From assembly GCF_036885195.1 (NCBI RefSeq), contig NZ_CP133656.1, positions 2,480,001 to 2,544,000 on the forward strand: a DNA stretch of 64,000 nt. The letters run 5' to 3'. This document shows positions 43,330-52,891 of this stretch, one piece after another. The stretch's first letter is position 1. Each line of letters starts with the position of its first letter. The translations under genes and the position numbers were made by a program. The DNA is from Pectobacterium cacticida (GTDB lineage Bacteria; Pseudomonadota; Gammaproteobacteria; Enterobacterales; Enterobacteriaceae). The notes under the pieces were generated by a model. The model was not told where the DNA came from, did not search any database, and saw only the letters and a list, made by a program, of their open reading frames with translations.

Positions 43330-44319
43330 ATGAGTGGTAATGAGCGGCCCCTCCTTGTCGGGATCGATGCCGGAGGCAGTAAAACACATATTCAGGTAGC
43401 GTCCGTCAGCGACGGTAAACTGTTATTAGACCATGTATATGAAAGCACGGGCTGGGCAAACCTGAGCGTTCAGCAACGTGCTAGCACGTTATTGGAACTG
43501 GTAGAGACAGCGACAGGCGCGTACGGTATGGCAGTCGCCGTTGTAGCGGGAGTACACGGCAACGACACACCTGAACAAGAAGCAATGCTCAGTGCGCCGC
43601 TTGCCGCACGTTACCCGTTGGTGCGCGTACTCAACGATTCTCATTTGCTCATCCTAGCTTACGGTAAGACGTCTGGCACCGGCCTGATAGCAGGTACCGG
43701 ATCGTCTGTTACCGCGACAGTCGGTGATAAAGCACTAACCGTCGGTGGCTGGGGCTGGATTTTTGGTGATGAAGGCGGCGCGGCAGGCATTGTCAGAGAT
43801 GCAGCAAAAGCGGCGTTAGACGCTTACGATCGCGGTGACCACGATCCCTTTATCGATGATTTTCTGGCCTGGTTTTCTCTCGATCATCCCCACAGTCTGG
43901 AATACGTCTTTTCGACAACTGAACCACGTGTATGGGCGAAAGCGGCCTCGCTAGTCTTTGATTTTGCGAAAAAAGGCTCGGTGCGCGCACTGAATATCAT
44001 CGAACACCACGCGCGCGTGCTGGCAGGGCAAGTCGCGTTATTGAAAGAAAGAGGGGGTGATGTAAGCACGGTGGTATGCGCTGGCGGCGTGATTGTTAGC
44101 CAGCCCTTATTGTTTAACGCCTTTAACCGGGAAGTACATCGTTTGGTGGGTGATACCACCGAAACAGCGCTGCTACGCGACCCGCCAGTTACAGGCGCGC
44201 TCAATCTCGCACGAGATCTTTACCTCACGTCGCAACAGGGAATGCTCTGCCCTACCTTGGCTGCGACCCAAACCGCCTCTTCATTAAAGTGGAGAACATC
44301 CGATGAGAGCATTCAGTAG
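43330..44319 (+). CDS. BadF/BadG-type sugar kinase, N-acetylglucosamine kinase-like
   Basis: A 329-aa ASKHA-fold ATPase/kinase: phosphate-1 loop 'LLVGIDAGGSKTHIQVAS', 'VRVLNDSHLLILAYGK' (catalytic Asp in 'NDSH'), 'GTGLIAGTGSSVTATVG' and 'GGWGWIFGDEGGAAGIVRDAAKAAL', then adenosine loop 'VVCAGGVIVSQPLLFNAF'. This is the BadF/BadG/BcrA/D family that holds GlcNAc, glucosamine and related amino-sugar kinases. First gene of a six/seven-gene operon with an oligosaccharide-type ABC importer, so it probably phosphorylates the sugar freed from the imported molecule. Its end overlaps the next start by 17 bases. Confidence 0.85.
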   Translation: MSGNERPLLVGIDAGGSKTHIQVASVSDGKLLLDHVYESTGWANLSVQQRASTLLELVETATGAYGMAVAVVAGVHGNDTPEQEAMLSAPLAARYPLVRVLNDSHLLILAYGKTSGTGLIAGTGSSVTATVGDKALTVGGWGWIFGDEGGAAGIVRDAAKAALDAYDRGDHDPFIDDFLAWFSLDHPHSLEYVFSTTEPRVWAKAASLVFDFAKKGSVRALNIIEHHARVLAGQVALLKERGGDVSTVVCAGGVIVSQPLLFNAFNREVHRLVGDTTETALLRDPPVTGALNLARDLYLTSQQGMLCPTLAATQTASSLKWRTSDESIQ

Positions 44320-45898
44320 CACGTTGTTCGCCGGTGTGGTATTCGCCGTTAATCTCGCCCTTATAGCGCCGACCCACGCAGTAACACCCAATAATCAACT
44401 GGTAATAGCCACATCACTGGCCCAGATTCTGTCGGTCGATCCTCAGCAGGGAACAGAACCCAAAACGCAGGAAGTGCTGGCGGCGGTTTACGATCGGCTG
44501 GTGTATGCTGATGATGCCGATAAAAACGCCATTAAACCTCAGCTAGCCGAAAAATGGGACATTGATGATACTGGCATCACATTTCATTTGCGTCCTGCGA
44601 AATTTTCCTCCGGCAATCCAGTAACGGCACAAGATGTCGCATTCTCGCTAACTCGTCTGTTGAAGCTTAATCAATCCGCGTCAGCCTATTATAAAAGTGC
44701 GGGCTATACGGCGGATAATATCGACTCGCTAATTAATGTTATTGATACAAAAACGTTCCGTATCGATCTGACCGATAACGTCACGGCCGAAGACTTGCTC
44801 TATCGCCTAGCGATGGGCATTTCCAGCGTGGTGGATAGCATCGAGGTCAAAAAGCATATCGATCATAACGATTATGGCAATGCATGGTTACGGAATCACG
44901 TCGCAGGTTCTGGCCCTTTCACACTACGCCGCTGGGTACCTAACGATACGGTCATCCTTGAAGCAAACAACGCCTTCTGGGGTGAAACTCCGGCGATGCA
45001 GCGCGTAATTATGCGCCATGTGCCGGAAAGTCAGACCGCACGGCTGATGCTGGAGAGAGGCGATGTCGATATCGCTAATGCCCTCACCGCGCCAGACGTT
45101 AAGTCCTTCATTACGAATCACGCCTTTAAGGTAGAACAAGTCAAGATCGGCGGATTTTACGTGTTGGCCATGAACGCCTCTCATAAACCTCTTAATAATC
45201 CATTGGTCCGCGAAGCCATCGCTTACGGCATTGATTACCAAGGTATCGCCAATACTATTCTGGGGCCGTATGGTCGCCAGCGCAATGTGCCAGTACCGGA
45301 AGACTGGGAGGGGGCGATTGCCAATCCAGACTGGTCATTCCAGCCGGAAAAAGCACGACAACTGCTGACGGAAGCGGGTTATCCCAATGGCTTTACCCTC
45401 ACTCTGAAAACGATCGCTCAACCGCCACGTGTCGATATCGCCACTGCACTCCAGGCCAACCTTGCGCAAATCGGCATTCGTATTGAGATCAAACAAGGCA
45501 ACGGAGCGGATATCGTCTCGGCGCACCGCGCTCGTGATTTTGATCTTCTACTGCCGCAGGCTACGGCGATTATGCCAAATGCCCTAGGGGCAATGAATGA
45601 CTTCGTTACCAACCCGGATAACCGCCTGGAGGCAAAGAATGCGGGTAATTTCGTCTGGCGTTCAGCATGGGATATCCCGGAGCTCAACGCTTTGCGTAAC
45701 CAAGCTAGCAGCGAACGCGATCCGGCCAAACGCGCAGCGTTAATTAAAACGCTTCAGGAAAAATTCATTGCTGAAAAACCCGCCGTATTGCCAATGTTTG
45801 AGTCCTTCGCCCCTATCGTCTTGCAGAACAAAGTGAAGGGTTATAACACCAATCTCTGGTCGCTCAACCGGCTGGAGCACGTCACCAAGACCCAATAA
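44303..45898 (+). CDS. Periplasmic solute-binding protein, SBP family 5
   Basis: A 531-aa binding protein with a signal peptide (MRAFSSTLFAGVVFAVNLAL, cut near PTHA) and full family 5 fold: 'QILSVDPQQGTEPKTQEVLAAVYDRLVY', 'TFHLRPAKFSSGNPVTAQDVAFSLTRLL', 'NNPLVREAIAYGIDYQGIA'. Family members carry peptides, nickel or plant-derived oligosaccharides. Linkage to a sugar kinase, a ROK repressor and a sugar-acid dehydratase argues for a glycoside or oligosaccharide ligand rather than a peptide. GGAG lies nine bases before the ATG. It is not closely similar by eye to the metallophore SBP at 2957. Confidence 0.9.
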   Translation: MRAFSSTLFAGVVFAVNLALIAPTHAVTPNNQLVIATSLAQILSVDPQQGTEPKTQEVLAAVYDRLVYADDADKNAIKPQLAEKWDIDDTGITFHLRPAKFSSGNPVTAQDVAFSLTRLLKLNQSASAYYKSAGYTADNIDSLINVIDTKTFRIDLTDNVTAEDLLYRLAMGISSVVDSIEVKKHIDHNDYGNAWLRNHVAGSGPFTLRRWVPNDTVILEANNAFWGETPAMQRVIMRHVPESQTARLMLERGDVDIANALTAPDVKSFITNHAFKVEQVKIGGFYVLAMNASHKPLNNPLVREAIAYGIDYQGIANTILGPYGRQRNVPVPEDWEGAIANPDWSFQPEKARQLLTEAGYPNGFTLTLKTIAQPPRVDIATALQANLAQIGIRIEIKQGNGADIVSAHRARDFDLLLPQATAIMPNALGAMNDFVTNPDNRLEAKNAGNFVWRSAWDIPELNALRNQASSERDPAKRAALIKTLQEKFIAEKPAVLPMFESFAPIVLQNKVKGYNTNLWSLNRLEHVTKTQ

Positions 45899-45912
45899 GA
45901 GAGGCGGGGATC

Positions 45913-46941
45913 ATGAAGGAATTCACGCTACGGGGAATCATCAATCGGCTGCAACAACTGATCGTCAGTTTGTTCGCGCTGCTGGTGGTGACCTTTATTA
46001 TCGGTCGGGTGCTCCCCAATGATCCCGTTGGCGCAGTGGTGGGCGAGTTAGCGGACCCGGCAGCGTTTGAGGCCATGCGGCAAAAGCTTGGCCTGGATCT
46101 GCCCCTCTACCAACAATTCTGGATTTATCTCACCTCCCTGCTTCAGGGCGATATGGGCACCGCGATCCTCACCGGAAACCCGGTAACCAAAGATTTAGCA
46201 CAGGCATTTCCGGCAACATTTGAACTGGCCACCTTCGCCGTTATTATCTCAACAGTCATCGGGGTGCCGCTAGGAATGCTGGCCGCATTTTATCGCGACA
46301 CCTGGATTGACCAGTGCGCACGGGTGATCTCGCTAGTTGGCAGTTCAATACCCGTATTTTGGTTCGGTGTCGTAGGGCTGGTGATTTTCTATGCGACGCT
46401 GGCCTGGGTAGGTGGGCCTGGTCGTGTGGATACCTACCTTGACGGCATCGTTGAACCAAGAACAGGTTTGCTCCTGCTCGACAGTCTACTGGAGGGAGAT
46501 ACTGAGACATTTTGGAATGCGGCGCATCACATTATTCTCCCCGCCTGCATCCTGGCTTATTCGGCGATGGCTTACATCACGCGTATGACGCGTAGCTTTA
46601 CACTGGAACAGCTTAATCAGGATTACGTCGTCGCCGCACGAGCGAAAGGCGCGTCCAGTACGCGCATTGTGATTCATCATCTGCTGCCCAACATTTCCGT
46701 ACAGTTAATCACCGTGCTGGCGATCTCCTATGGCAACCTTTTAGAAGGGGCGGTGGTAACAGAAATCGTCTTTTCTTGGCCGGGCATCGGGCAGTACATG
46801 ACCAACGCGCTGATGATCGGCGATATGAATGCCATCCTCGCAGGTACGCTGATCATTGGCGCAATTTTTATGCTGCTGAATTTCATCTCGGATTTGGCCT
46901 ATCTGATCCTGGATCCTCGCACGCGAGAGGTGTCGGTATGA
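45913..46941 (+). CDS. ABC importer permease, DppB family
   Basis: A 342-aa permease starting 'MKEFTLRGIINRLQQLIVSLFALLVVTFIIGRVLPNDP', the DppB/OppB N-terminal pattern. It has six membrane segments, the EAA region 'YVVAARAKGASSTRIVIHHLLPNI' and 'GAVVTEIVFSWPGIGQYMTNAL' near the C-terminus. It is 14 bases downstream of the binding-protein gene and overlaps the next permease by 4 bases (ATGA). Confidence 0.93.
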   Translation: MKEFTLRGIINRLQQLIVSLFALLVVTFIIGRVLPNDPVGAVVGELADPAAFEAMRQKLGLDLPLYQQFWIYLTSLLQGDMGTAILTGNPVTKDLAQAFPATFELATFAVIISTVIGVPLGMLAAFYRDTWIDQCARVISLVGSSIPVFWFGVVGLVIFYATLAWVGGPGRVDTYLDGIVEPRTGLLLLDSLLEGDTETFWNAAHHIILPACILAYSAMAYITRMTRSFTLEQLNQDYVVAARAKGASSTRIVIHHLLPNISVQLITVLAISYGNLLEGAVVTEIVFSWPGIGQYMTNALMIGDMNAILAGTLIIGAIFMLLNFISDLAYLILDPRTREVSV

Positions 46942-47837
46942 ACGCACAAGACTTGATGAACCAAAGGAATGCGTCGGAAATATTAAAAGGATTGAAAGTT
47001 GGGTTGCTCGGTTTCTGGGCCAAATTAGTGCGCGAACCCCTGGGATTAGTGGGTTTTGTTATTCTGTTTATTTTGCTGATTTGCGCAATTTTTGCGCCGT
47101 GGCTGGCTCCATACGATCCAGTCACGCAGAATCTGAAAGCCGCTTTTTTGCCGCCCAGTCTGGCGCATCTGGCAGGAACCGATGAGTTTGGCCGCGATAT
47201 TTTCTCTCGCCTAATCTTCGGCGCGCGAATTACCATCGCAACGGTTTTAGCGGTTTCGCTAATTGTCGGCCCGATTGGCCTGATTATCGGTGTCGTCTCC
47301 GGCTTTGTCGGTGGCAGAACCGATACGATTCTGATGCGCTTTACTGATATCGTACTCTCTTTTCCCTCTCTGATTCTGGCGCTGGCTTTTGCTGCCGCCT
47401 TAGGTGCCGGGTTAGAGACGGCGATTGTCGCCATTTCACTAACTAGTTGGCCGCCGATTGCACGTCTTGCCAGAGCCGAAGCACTCATCGTACGTCACAC
47501 GGATTATGTGGCTGCGGCACGCCTGTACGGTGCGTCGCCCCTGCGACTGCTGTTTTTGTATATCGCGCCAATGTGTATTCCTTCCGTTATCGTGCGCCTG
47601 ACGCTGAACATGGCCGGAATTATCCTGACGGCGGCGGCGCTGGGGTTTCTTGGCCTCGGCGCACAACCGCCCACGCCGGAGTGGGGAGCAATGATTTCAA
47701 GCGGCAGGAAATTTATGTTGGATCACTGGTGGGTAGCGGTGATGCCGGGGATCGCCATCCTCATCACCAGCCTTGTCTTTAACCTCGTCGGCGACACGCT
47801 GCGCGACCTTCTGGATCCTCGTCATGGCCGCTCTTGA
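46938..47837 (+). CDS. ABC importer permease, DppC family
   Basis: A 299-aa permease. The ATG at 46938 overlaps the previous stop; a longer frame opens earlier within the upstream gene but lacks similarity there. Features are 'REPLGLVGFVILFILLICAIFAPWLAPYDP', 'AGTDEFGRDIFSRLIFGARIT' and EAA region 'YVAAARLYGASPLRLLFLYIAP', all typical of DppC/OppC. The end overlaps the next ATPase gene by 14 bases. Confidence 0.93.
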   Translation: MNAQDLMNQRNASEILKGLKVGLLGFWAKLVREPLGLVGFVILFILLICAIFAPWLAPYDPVTQNLKAAFLPPSLAHLAGTDEFGRDIFSRLIFGARITIATVLAVSLIVGPIGLIIGVVSGFVGGRTDTILMRFTDIVLSFPSLILALAFAAALGAGLETAIVAISLTSWPPIARLARAEALIVRHTDYVAAARLYGASPLRLLFLYIAPMCIPSVIVRLTLNMAGIILTAAALGFLGLGAQPPTPEWGAMISSGRKFMLDHWWVAVMPGIAILITSLVFNLVGDTLRDLLDPRHGRS

Positions 47838-48672
47838 TAACCATCTTCTTTTGAACGTACAAAACCTGTCCGTCTTTTTCGGACAGTCGGATAAACCGGC
47901 CGTCGATAGTGTCAGCCTGACATTACGTGCAGAGCGACTGGGAATTGTGGGCGAATCTGGTTCTGGAAAATCGACGCTGGGGCGCGCGATCATGCGGCTC
48001 TTACCACCTATTGGCCGTATTCAGGCCGACGTTCTTACCTTCGAAGGCGCATCGTTGCTGGATAAAAAGGAGCGCCAGTTGCGCGCCCTGCGCGGCAATC
48101 GGATGGCGCTGATTATGCAGGACCCACGCTATTCGCTTAATCCGGTACTGCCCATCGGTAAACAGGTTGCCGAGGCGGCAATCTTGCATTTATCCGTTAA
48201 TAAACGCCAGGCGCTAGCGCTAGCGGCGGAGATGCTGGCTAAAGTGCGTATCGGCGACATTGAGCGCACAATGGCGCTTTACCCTCACCAGATTTCCGGC
48301 GGAATGGGGCAACGCGTCATGATTGCCATGATGCTACTGGCGAAGCCGCGCATGGTTATCGCCGATGAGCCCACCTCGGCGCTTGACGTTAGCGTGCGTG
48401 GCGATGTACTGACGCTTCTGGATGAGCTGGTGCGGGAAAACCAGGCGGGCCTAATGCTGATCAGCCACGACATCCGTATGATCGCCGCCTTTTGCGAACG
48501 TATCATCGTCATGTATCAGGGCAGAATTGTCGAAACGCTAACGCGTCTTGACGAGGCACAACATCCCTATACGCGCGGTCTGATTGCCGCAATGCCTGAC
48601 CCCCGCTCGCCGGTCGCCCGGCTCAATACCCTCGATCGCCACGCCATCGACCTTCACGAGGTGAAATCATGA
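47824..48672 (+). CDS. ABC importer ATPase, DppD-like
   Basis: A 282-aa ATPase. I use the ATG at 47824 (in frame, 'MAALDNHLLLNVQNLSVFFG'), since a frame from 47773 would lie inside the permease. Walker A 'GESGSGKST', Q-loop 'MQDPRYSLNPVLPIGKQ', signature 'QISGGMGQRVMIAMML' (ISGGM in place of LSGGQ), Walker B 'MVIADEPTSALDVS' and switch 'LISHD'. The C-terminal 'QHPYTRGLIAAMPDP' is the oligopeptide-type extension. Works as a heterodimer with the next gene product. Confidence 0.93.
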   Translation: MAALDNHLLLNVQNLSVFFGQSDKPAVDSVSLTLRAERLGIVGESGSGKSTLGRAIMRLLPPIGRIQADVLTFEGASLLDKKERQLRALRGNRMALIMQDPRYSLNPVLPIGKQVAEAAILHLSVNKRQALALAAEMLAKVRIGDIERTMALYPHQISGGMGQRVMIAMMLLAKPRMVIADEPTSALDVSVRGDVLTLLDELVRENQAGLMLISHDIRMIAAFCERIIVMYQGRIVETLTRLDEAQHPYTRGLIAAMPDPRSPVARLNTLDRHAIDLHEVKS

Positions 48673-49406
48673 TTGACGTACATAACCTTAGCGTGTCGTT
48701 TGGTCACGAGAATGCCATGAAGCATGTTGTTCGCGAAGTGTCATTCTCGGTTAAAAAAGGGGAAACGCTAGGTATTATTGGCGAATCCGGCTGTGGTAAA
48801 TCAACATTGCTGCGATCATTGGCTGGGTTAGATAAGCATTGGACGGGGGCGATCCAGCTTGCCGACGTCGCCGTCGACAAGATCCGTACCCGTGAACAAA
48901 TGTTGCTGACACAGATGATTTTTCAGGACCCATTCGGTTCCATCCATCCTCGCCACCGGATTAGCCGGATACTGGCTGAGCCGATCCGCGCCATGAAATT
49001 GGGTCATGGCTGGGATCGGGTGGCCGACGCGCTGACACAAGTCGGGCTGCCGACAACGTTTGCCGAGCGTTTCCCACATCAGCTTTCCGGCGGCCAGCGG
49101 CAACGCGTCGCCATCGCGCGTGCGCTGATGCTACAACCAGAAATCCTACTGCTCGATGAACCCACCTCAGCGCTGGATGTCTCCGTGCAGGCAGAAGTAT
49201 TGAACCTTCTCAGTGATATCAAGGACGCACGCCATCTGACATATGTCCTGGTGAGTCATGACCTTAGCGTTATCGCGCATATGTGCGATCGCGTGCTCGT
49301 AATGAAAGCGGGCGTCTTCGTAGACGATCTGACTAAAGACGATCTGCGTCAAGGCCACACCCATCACGACTATTCGCGCCTATTATTTGAAGCCAGTCTG
49401 CTGTAA
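48669..49406 (+). CDS. ABC importer ATPase, DppF-like
   Basis: A 245-aa ATPase overlapping the previous gene by 4 bases. Walker A 'GESGCGKST', Q-loop 'IFQDPFGSIHPRHRI', signature 'LSGGQRQRVAIARAL', Walker B 'ILLLDEPTSALDVSVQ', switch 'LVSHDLSVIAHMCDRV'. Shorter at the C-terminus than DppF, lacking most of the usual extension. Last transport gene, 38 bases before the dehydratase ATG. Confidence 0.93.
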   Translation: MIDVHNLSVSFGHENAMKHVVREVSFSVKKGETLGIIGESGCGKSTLLRSLAGLDKHWTGAIQLADVAVDKIRTREQMLLTQMIFQDPFGSIHPRHRISRILAEPIRAMKLGHGWDRVADALTQVGLPTTFAERFPHQLSGGQRQRVAIARALMLQPEILLLDEPTSALDVSVQAEVLNLLSDIKDARHLTYVLVSHDLSVIAHMCDRVLVMKAGVFVDDLTKDDLRQGHTHHDYSRLLFEASLL

Positions 49407-49444
49407 TCGGCGTATTGACCTCTATCCATAAGGAGACCTGCGGT

Positions 49445-50425
49445 ATGTACCTCGGCACACAAGTAGACGCCCGCGATGACGATGATTTTCGCGTCTGGGC
49501 ACAGCTCGGCATTAAACATATTTGCGCCGATCCTGACGGCAATCCCGCCAGTTGGACTTTTGAAGATATTGTCCGTCACCGCGAAAAAGTCGAAAGTTTT
49601 GGTCTGGTGCTGGATATGATCCAGTTGCCAATGTCATCACGCCCGGTCGAAGAAGCGACTTATCCAGATATCCTACTGGCCGGTCCCGATCGCGATCGTC
49701 AGATCGATAGCGTGTGCCAGATGATTGAGAATATCGGTAAGGCGGGAATTCCTGCCGCTAAGTACAACCTTAATCTAATTGGCATTCCACGTACCGAAAT
49801 GGAGCGCGGACGCGGTGGATCGCTTAATGAAGCCTGGCGCTGGGATAAAGCCGATCCCCACGCAGCCCCCGGCCTTGCCGGACAACTGTCTGAGGAAGAA
49901 AACTGGGAACGTATCGACTATTTCTTGGAACGCGTGGTACCGGTTGCCGAAAGCCACCGTGTACGTCTGGCCTGTCATCCGCACGATCCTTATACTCCGC
50001 CCGGTTATAAAGGCGTCACTCGTGTGTTGGGTACCGTCGAGGGTTTGAAAAAATTTGTGATGATGCATGAAAGCCCATACCACGGTCTGAATTTTTGCCA
50101 GGGATCTATCGCCGAAATGCTGGATCATCCTCGTGAGGAGATCGGCGATATTATTCGCTGGTTCGGTTCGAGACAGAAAATCTTCAACGTCCATTTCCGT
50201 AATATCAGCGGCGGCAAACTCTCCTTTATGGAGCGTTTCCCTGACGAAGGCGATATGGACATGGTGCAGTCGTTGAAAATCTACCGCGAAGTCGGCTATC
50301 CATGGATGATTATGCCCGATCATGTACCGACGATAAGCGGCCGCGATCCCGTTGGTGTCGCGTTTGGCTATTGCTATGGCTATATTACCGCGTTACTAGA
50401 AGCAATGGCATCAGGGCATTTGTAG
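49445..50425 (+). CDS. Mannonate dehydratase-like (UxuA family) sugar-acid enzyme
   Basis: A 326-aa TIM-barrel protein. I start at the ATG at 49445 (AAGGAG nine bases upstream), since the frame before it has no family similarity. UxuA-type features are 'GIKHICADPDG', 'AKYNLNLIGIPRTE', 'HPHDPYTPPG' (metal-ligand region), 'GLNFCQGSIAEM', 'FNVHFRNISGG' and 'MIMPDHVPTISGRDP'. UxuA makes 2-keto-3-deoxygluconate from D-mannonate, but E. coli UxuA is about 394 aa, so this shorter form may act on a related aldonate or be an isomerase-like relative. If it makes KDG, KdgK (31334) would finish the route. Confidence 0.8.
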   Translation: MYLGTQVDARDDDDFRVWAQLGIKHICADPDGNPASWTFEDIVRHREKVESFGLVLDMIQLPMSSRPVEEATYPDILLAGPDRDRQIDSVCQMIENIGKAGIPAAKYNLNLIGIPRTEMERGRGGSLNEAWRWDKADPHAAPGLAGQLSEEENWERIDYFLERVVPVAESHRVRLACHPHDPYTPPGYKGVTRVLGTVEGLKKFVMMHESPYHGLNFCQGSIAEMLDHPREEIGDIIRWFGSRQKIFNVHFRNISGGKLSFMERFPDEGDMDMVQSLKIYREVGYPWMIMPDHVPTISGRDPVGVAFGYCYGYITALLEAMASGHL

Positions 50426-50452
50426 GCAGGAAACGACAATACCGAACCTGCT

Positions 50453-50482
50453 CGGTATTCGGCTCACGGAAGCCGAATACCG
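50453..50482 (+). terminator. Strong hairpin after the sugar operon
   Basis: CGGTATTCGGCT / AGCCGAATACCG, a perfect 12-bp stem with a 6-base loop, 27 bases past the dehydratase stop. No U run follows, so it may act as an mRNA 3' stabiliser or weak terminator. The rest of 50426-50797 (about 370 bases) shows no gene. It should hold the promoter of the MATE gene. Confidence 0.55.
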
Positions 50483-50797
50483 GTTCCATGGCTTCTTCCG
50501 ATTGATACGGTGATGAGCGTTGATATCTTTTACCGTCCCGCTGGCGCCTAACACATTTATTTACTACGGCTCTCACCAATCTCCTCATTGACGACAATTG
50601 TTATGCGGGAAAGCAATCCAGACTGGACATCAAGTTAGTGGCTGATACTCTGTAATAGGAACGTCATTTTAAAAAATATATCTGTTCCCGCAATTGCACC
50701 TAATGAGACAGAATTTCACGCTCAAACAACATGATGTGCGAGCGACATTGTGTGCTATACCGGCTGAGAAACCTAGAGAAACCGCCAAGAACGTTTG

Positions 50798-52201
50798 ATG
50801 AAAAAACTAACCGATACCGACTGGTATAAAAAGCGTTACTCCAACCGTGTACTCTTCTGGAGAGAAATCTCACCGCTCGCTTTCCCCATTTTTATTGAAG
50901 GGCTTTGTGTTGTTCTCATGGGCGTGTTCAGTACCTTCCTGGTGAGTTGGTTGGGGAAAGAAGCGATGGCGGCCGTCGGTCTGGCGGACAGTTTTAATAT
51001 GGTCATTATCGCTTTCTTTACCGCCGTCGCGTTAGGCACCGCCGTCGTTGTCGCGTTCAGCCTGGGGCAACGAAATAGAAAGCAGGCGCGTTCAGCCGCG
51101 CGTCAGTCAATGTCACTACTGGTTTTGACATCGTTTCTACTCGTCGCACTGGTGGAATTCGCCGGGTCGGTAATTATCGATCTCATTGCCGGGCAGGCCG
51201 ACGAACAGGTTAAAGCGCTGGCGCTGACGTTCCTCCGCTGGACAGTGTGGGGGTATCCCGCGGTCGCGGTTGCGCTAGTCGGCTGCGGCGCACTGCGGGG
51301 CGCGGGTAATACCAAGTTACCCATGGTCATCAATATTGGGATGAATATCCTCAATATCGCCATCAGTAGCCTGCTAATTTATGGCGCTTTTTCCTGGGAG
51401 GGCTTCGGTTTTATCGGTGCAGGCATCGGCATTACTATTTCACGTTACCTTGGCGCCCTGTTCGTTATTCTAACACTGATGCATGGCTTCAACGGCGCAT
51501 TGCGTATTCGCTTCAAATCTTACTTTGCCCCCTTTACCTGGGCGATCCTTTATGAGGTTCTGAGTATTGGCGTTCCCGCCAGCATCGAATCCGTGATGTT
51601 TAACATCGGTAAACTGATCACCCAGCGTTTCGTCGCCGGTATGGGAACCGAAGTCATCGCCGGAAATTTCATCGCTTTCTCCATCGCCACGTTGATTAAC
51701 CTTCCCGGTAATTCACTGGGTTCCGCCGCCACGATCATTGTCGGCACACGGTTAGGAAAGGGCCAGATCATGCAGTCCACACGCCAGCTAAAACACATAT
51801 TCTGGTTATCCAATATTGGGCTATGCGTGCTCGCCCTGCTGTCAGTGCCTAGCGCCGGCTTTTTAGCCTCGCTGTATACCAATGAGCCAGACGTTATCGA
51901 GGTGGCCAAACATCTTCTGTGGCTGAATGCCCTATTTATGCCCATTTGGGCGGCATCCTGGGTGCTGCCTGCCGGGCTGAAGGGTGCAAAAGACGCCAGT
52001 TATACCATGTGGGTCGCGATGGCGGGCATGTGGGGGTGTCGGGTTATCGCAGGCTACATCCTCGGCGTGATGCTCGGTTTTGGCGTGATTGGTGTTTGGA
52101 TGGGCATGTTCTTCGACTGGATTGTCCGCGGGTTCTTCTATTACCGTCGCCTGATGAGCGGACGCTGGCTATGGCGCTATCGTCCCCCCACCAATCCATG
52201 A
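50798..52201 (+). CDS. MATE-family multidrug/organic-cation exporter
   Basis: A 467-aa inner-membrane protein of the MATE (NorM/DinF) family, starting at the ATG at 50798 (an in-frame TTG precedes it). Twelve hydrophobic segments, two MatE repeats: the first with 'AFPIFIEGLCVVLMGVFSTFLVSWLG' and 'AVGLADSFNMVIIAFFTAVALGTAVVVAFSLGQ', the second with 'SIGVPASIESVMFNIGKLITQRFVAGMGTEVIAG'. It also has 'GALRGAGNTKLPM', a typical loop. Exports drugs by Na+ or H+ antiport. Substrate unknown. No regulator is adjacent. Confidence 0.92.
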   Translation: MKKLTDTDWYKKRYSNRVLFWREISPLAFPIFIEGLCVVLMGVFSTFLVSWLGKEAMAAVGLADSFNMVIIAFFTAVALGTAVVVAFSLGQRNRKQARSAARQSMSLLVLTSFLLVALVEFAGSVIIDLIAGQADEQVKALALTFLRWTVWGYPAVAVALVGCGALRGAGNTKLPMVINIGMNILNIAISSLLIYGAFSWEGFGFIGAGIGITISRYLGALFVILTLMHGFNGALRIRFKSYFAPFTWAILYEVLSIGVPASIESVMFNIGKLITQRFVAGMGTEVIAGNFIAFSIATLINLPGNSLGSAATIIVGTRLGKGQIMQSTRQLKHIFWLSNIGLCVLALLSVPSAGFLASLYTNEPDVIEVAKHLLWLNALFMPIWAASWVLPAGLKGAKDASYTMWVAMAGMWGCRVIAGYILGVMLGFGVIGVWMGMFFDWIVRGFFYYRRLMSGRWLWRYRPPTNP

Positions 52202-52342
52202 CGGCCATCGTGGCAGCGATGGCGACCCTTATGATGAATATAAGGAACGTTGCGCTTACGCCACGATCGTTTCTGCATTTCTCCTGCATTCTCTTTATAC
52301 TGTGCGCTTTGTGCGAAAACCAACGGTGAGACACCTTCCGTC

Positions 52343-52807
52343 ATGATGAATAACGATGTGCTGCGCAGCGTGCGCTATATGTTGAATCTGAATAATGACC
52401 ATTTGCTGAAGATCCTGGCGCTGATGGAGATGACTGTTCCGCCTCAGCAATTGGCGAGCTACGTTAAAAAAGAGGGAGAGGAAGGTTATCAACCTTGCCC
52501 CGATATCGTGATGAGTTATTTCCTTAATGGCCTGATTCAGTACAAGCGCGGTAAGAGCGAAAACCAACCCGCCCCCCAGTTTGAGCGAAAAATAACGAAT
52601 AATATTATCCTAAAAAAACTACGCGTCGCGTTCTCGCTTAAAACGGAGGATATTCAGGCGATCTTAATGGAACAGAACTTCCGCATTTCGCTGCCGGAGA
52701 TCACCGCGATGATGCGCGCGCCTGACCACAAGAATTACCGCACCTGTGGCGATCAAGTTATCCGCTACTTTCTTAAAGGGCTCACCGCACGGGTGCGTAA
52801 GGGCTGA
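52343..52807 (+). CDS. yehS: YehS, DUF1456 protein
   Basis: A 154-aa protein made of two DUF1456 repeats: 'MMNNDVLRSVRYMLNLNNDHLLKIL' to 'CPDIVMSYFLNGLIQYKRG', then 'NIILKKLRVAFSLKTEDIQAILMEQNFRISLPEITAMMRAPDHKNYRTCGDQVIRYFLKGL'. The ATG at 52343 aligns with the E. coli YehS start. In E. coli yehS follows yehUT, while here it is 10 kb away from the btsR-like gene. Function unknown. Confidence 0.92.
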   Translation: MMNNDVLRSVRYMLNLNNDHLLKILALMEMTVPPQQLASYVKKEGEEGYQPCPDIVMSYFLNGLIQYKRGKSENQPAPQFERKITNNIILKKLRVAFSLKTEDIQAILMEQNFRISLPEITAMMRAPDHKNYRTCGDQVIRYFLKGLTARVRKG

Positions 52808-52891
52808 ACTAGCCACACCGATAAAACATCGCGGGCGTTGGGAGCCTTATCCCGTGGAAGGCATCTGCAACGCTCGATTTTAATGACGGCC

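Noticed and set aside
46883..47488. 201-codon minus frame within the DppC-like permease
   Set aside because: Shadow of a clear permease gene; Ser/Lys/Pro-rich antisense composition.
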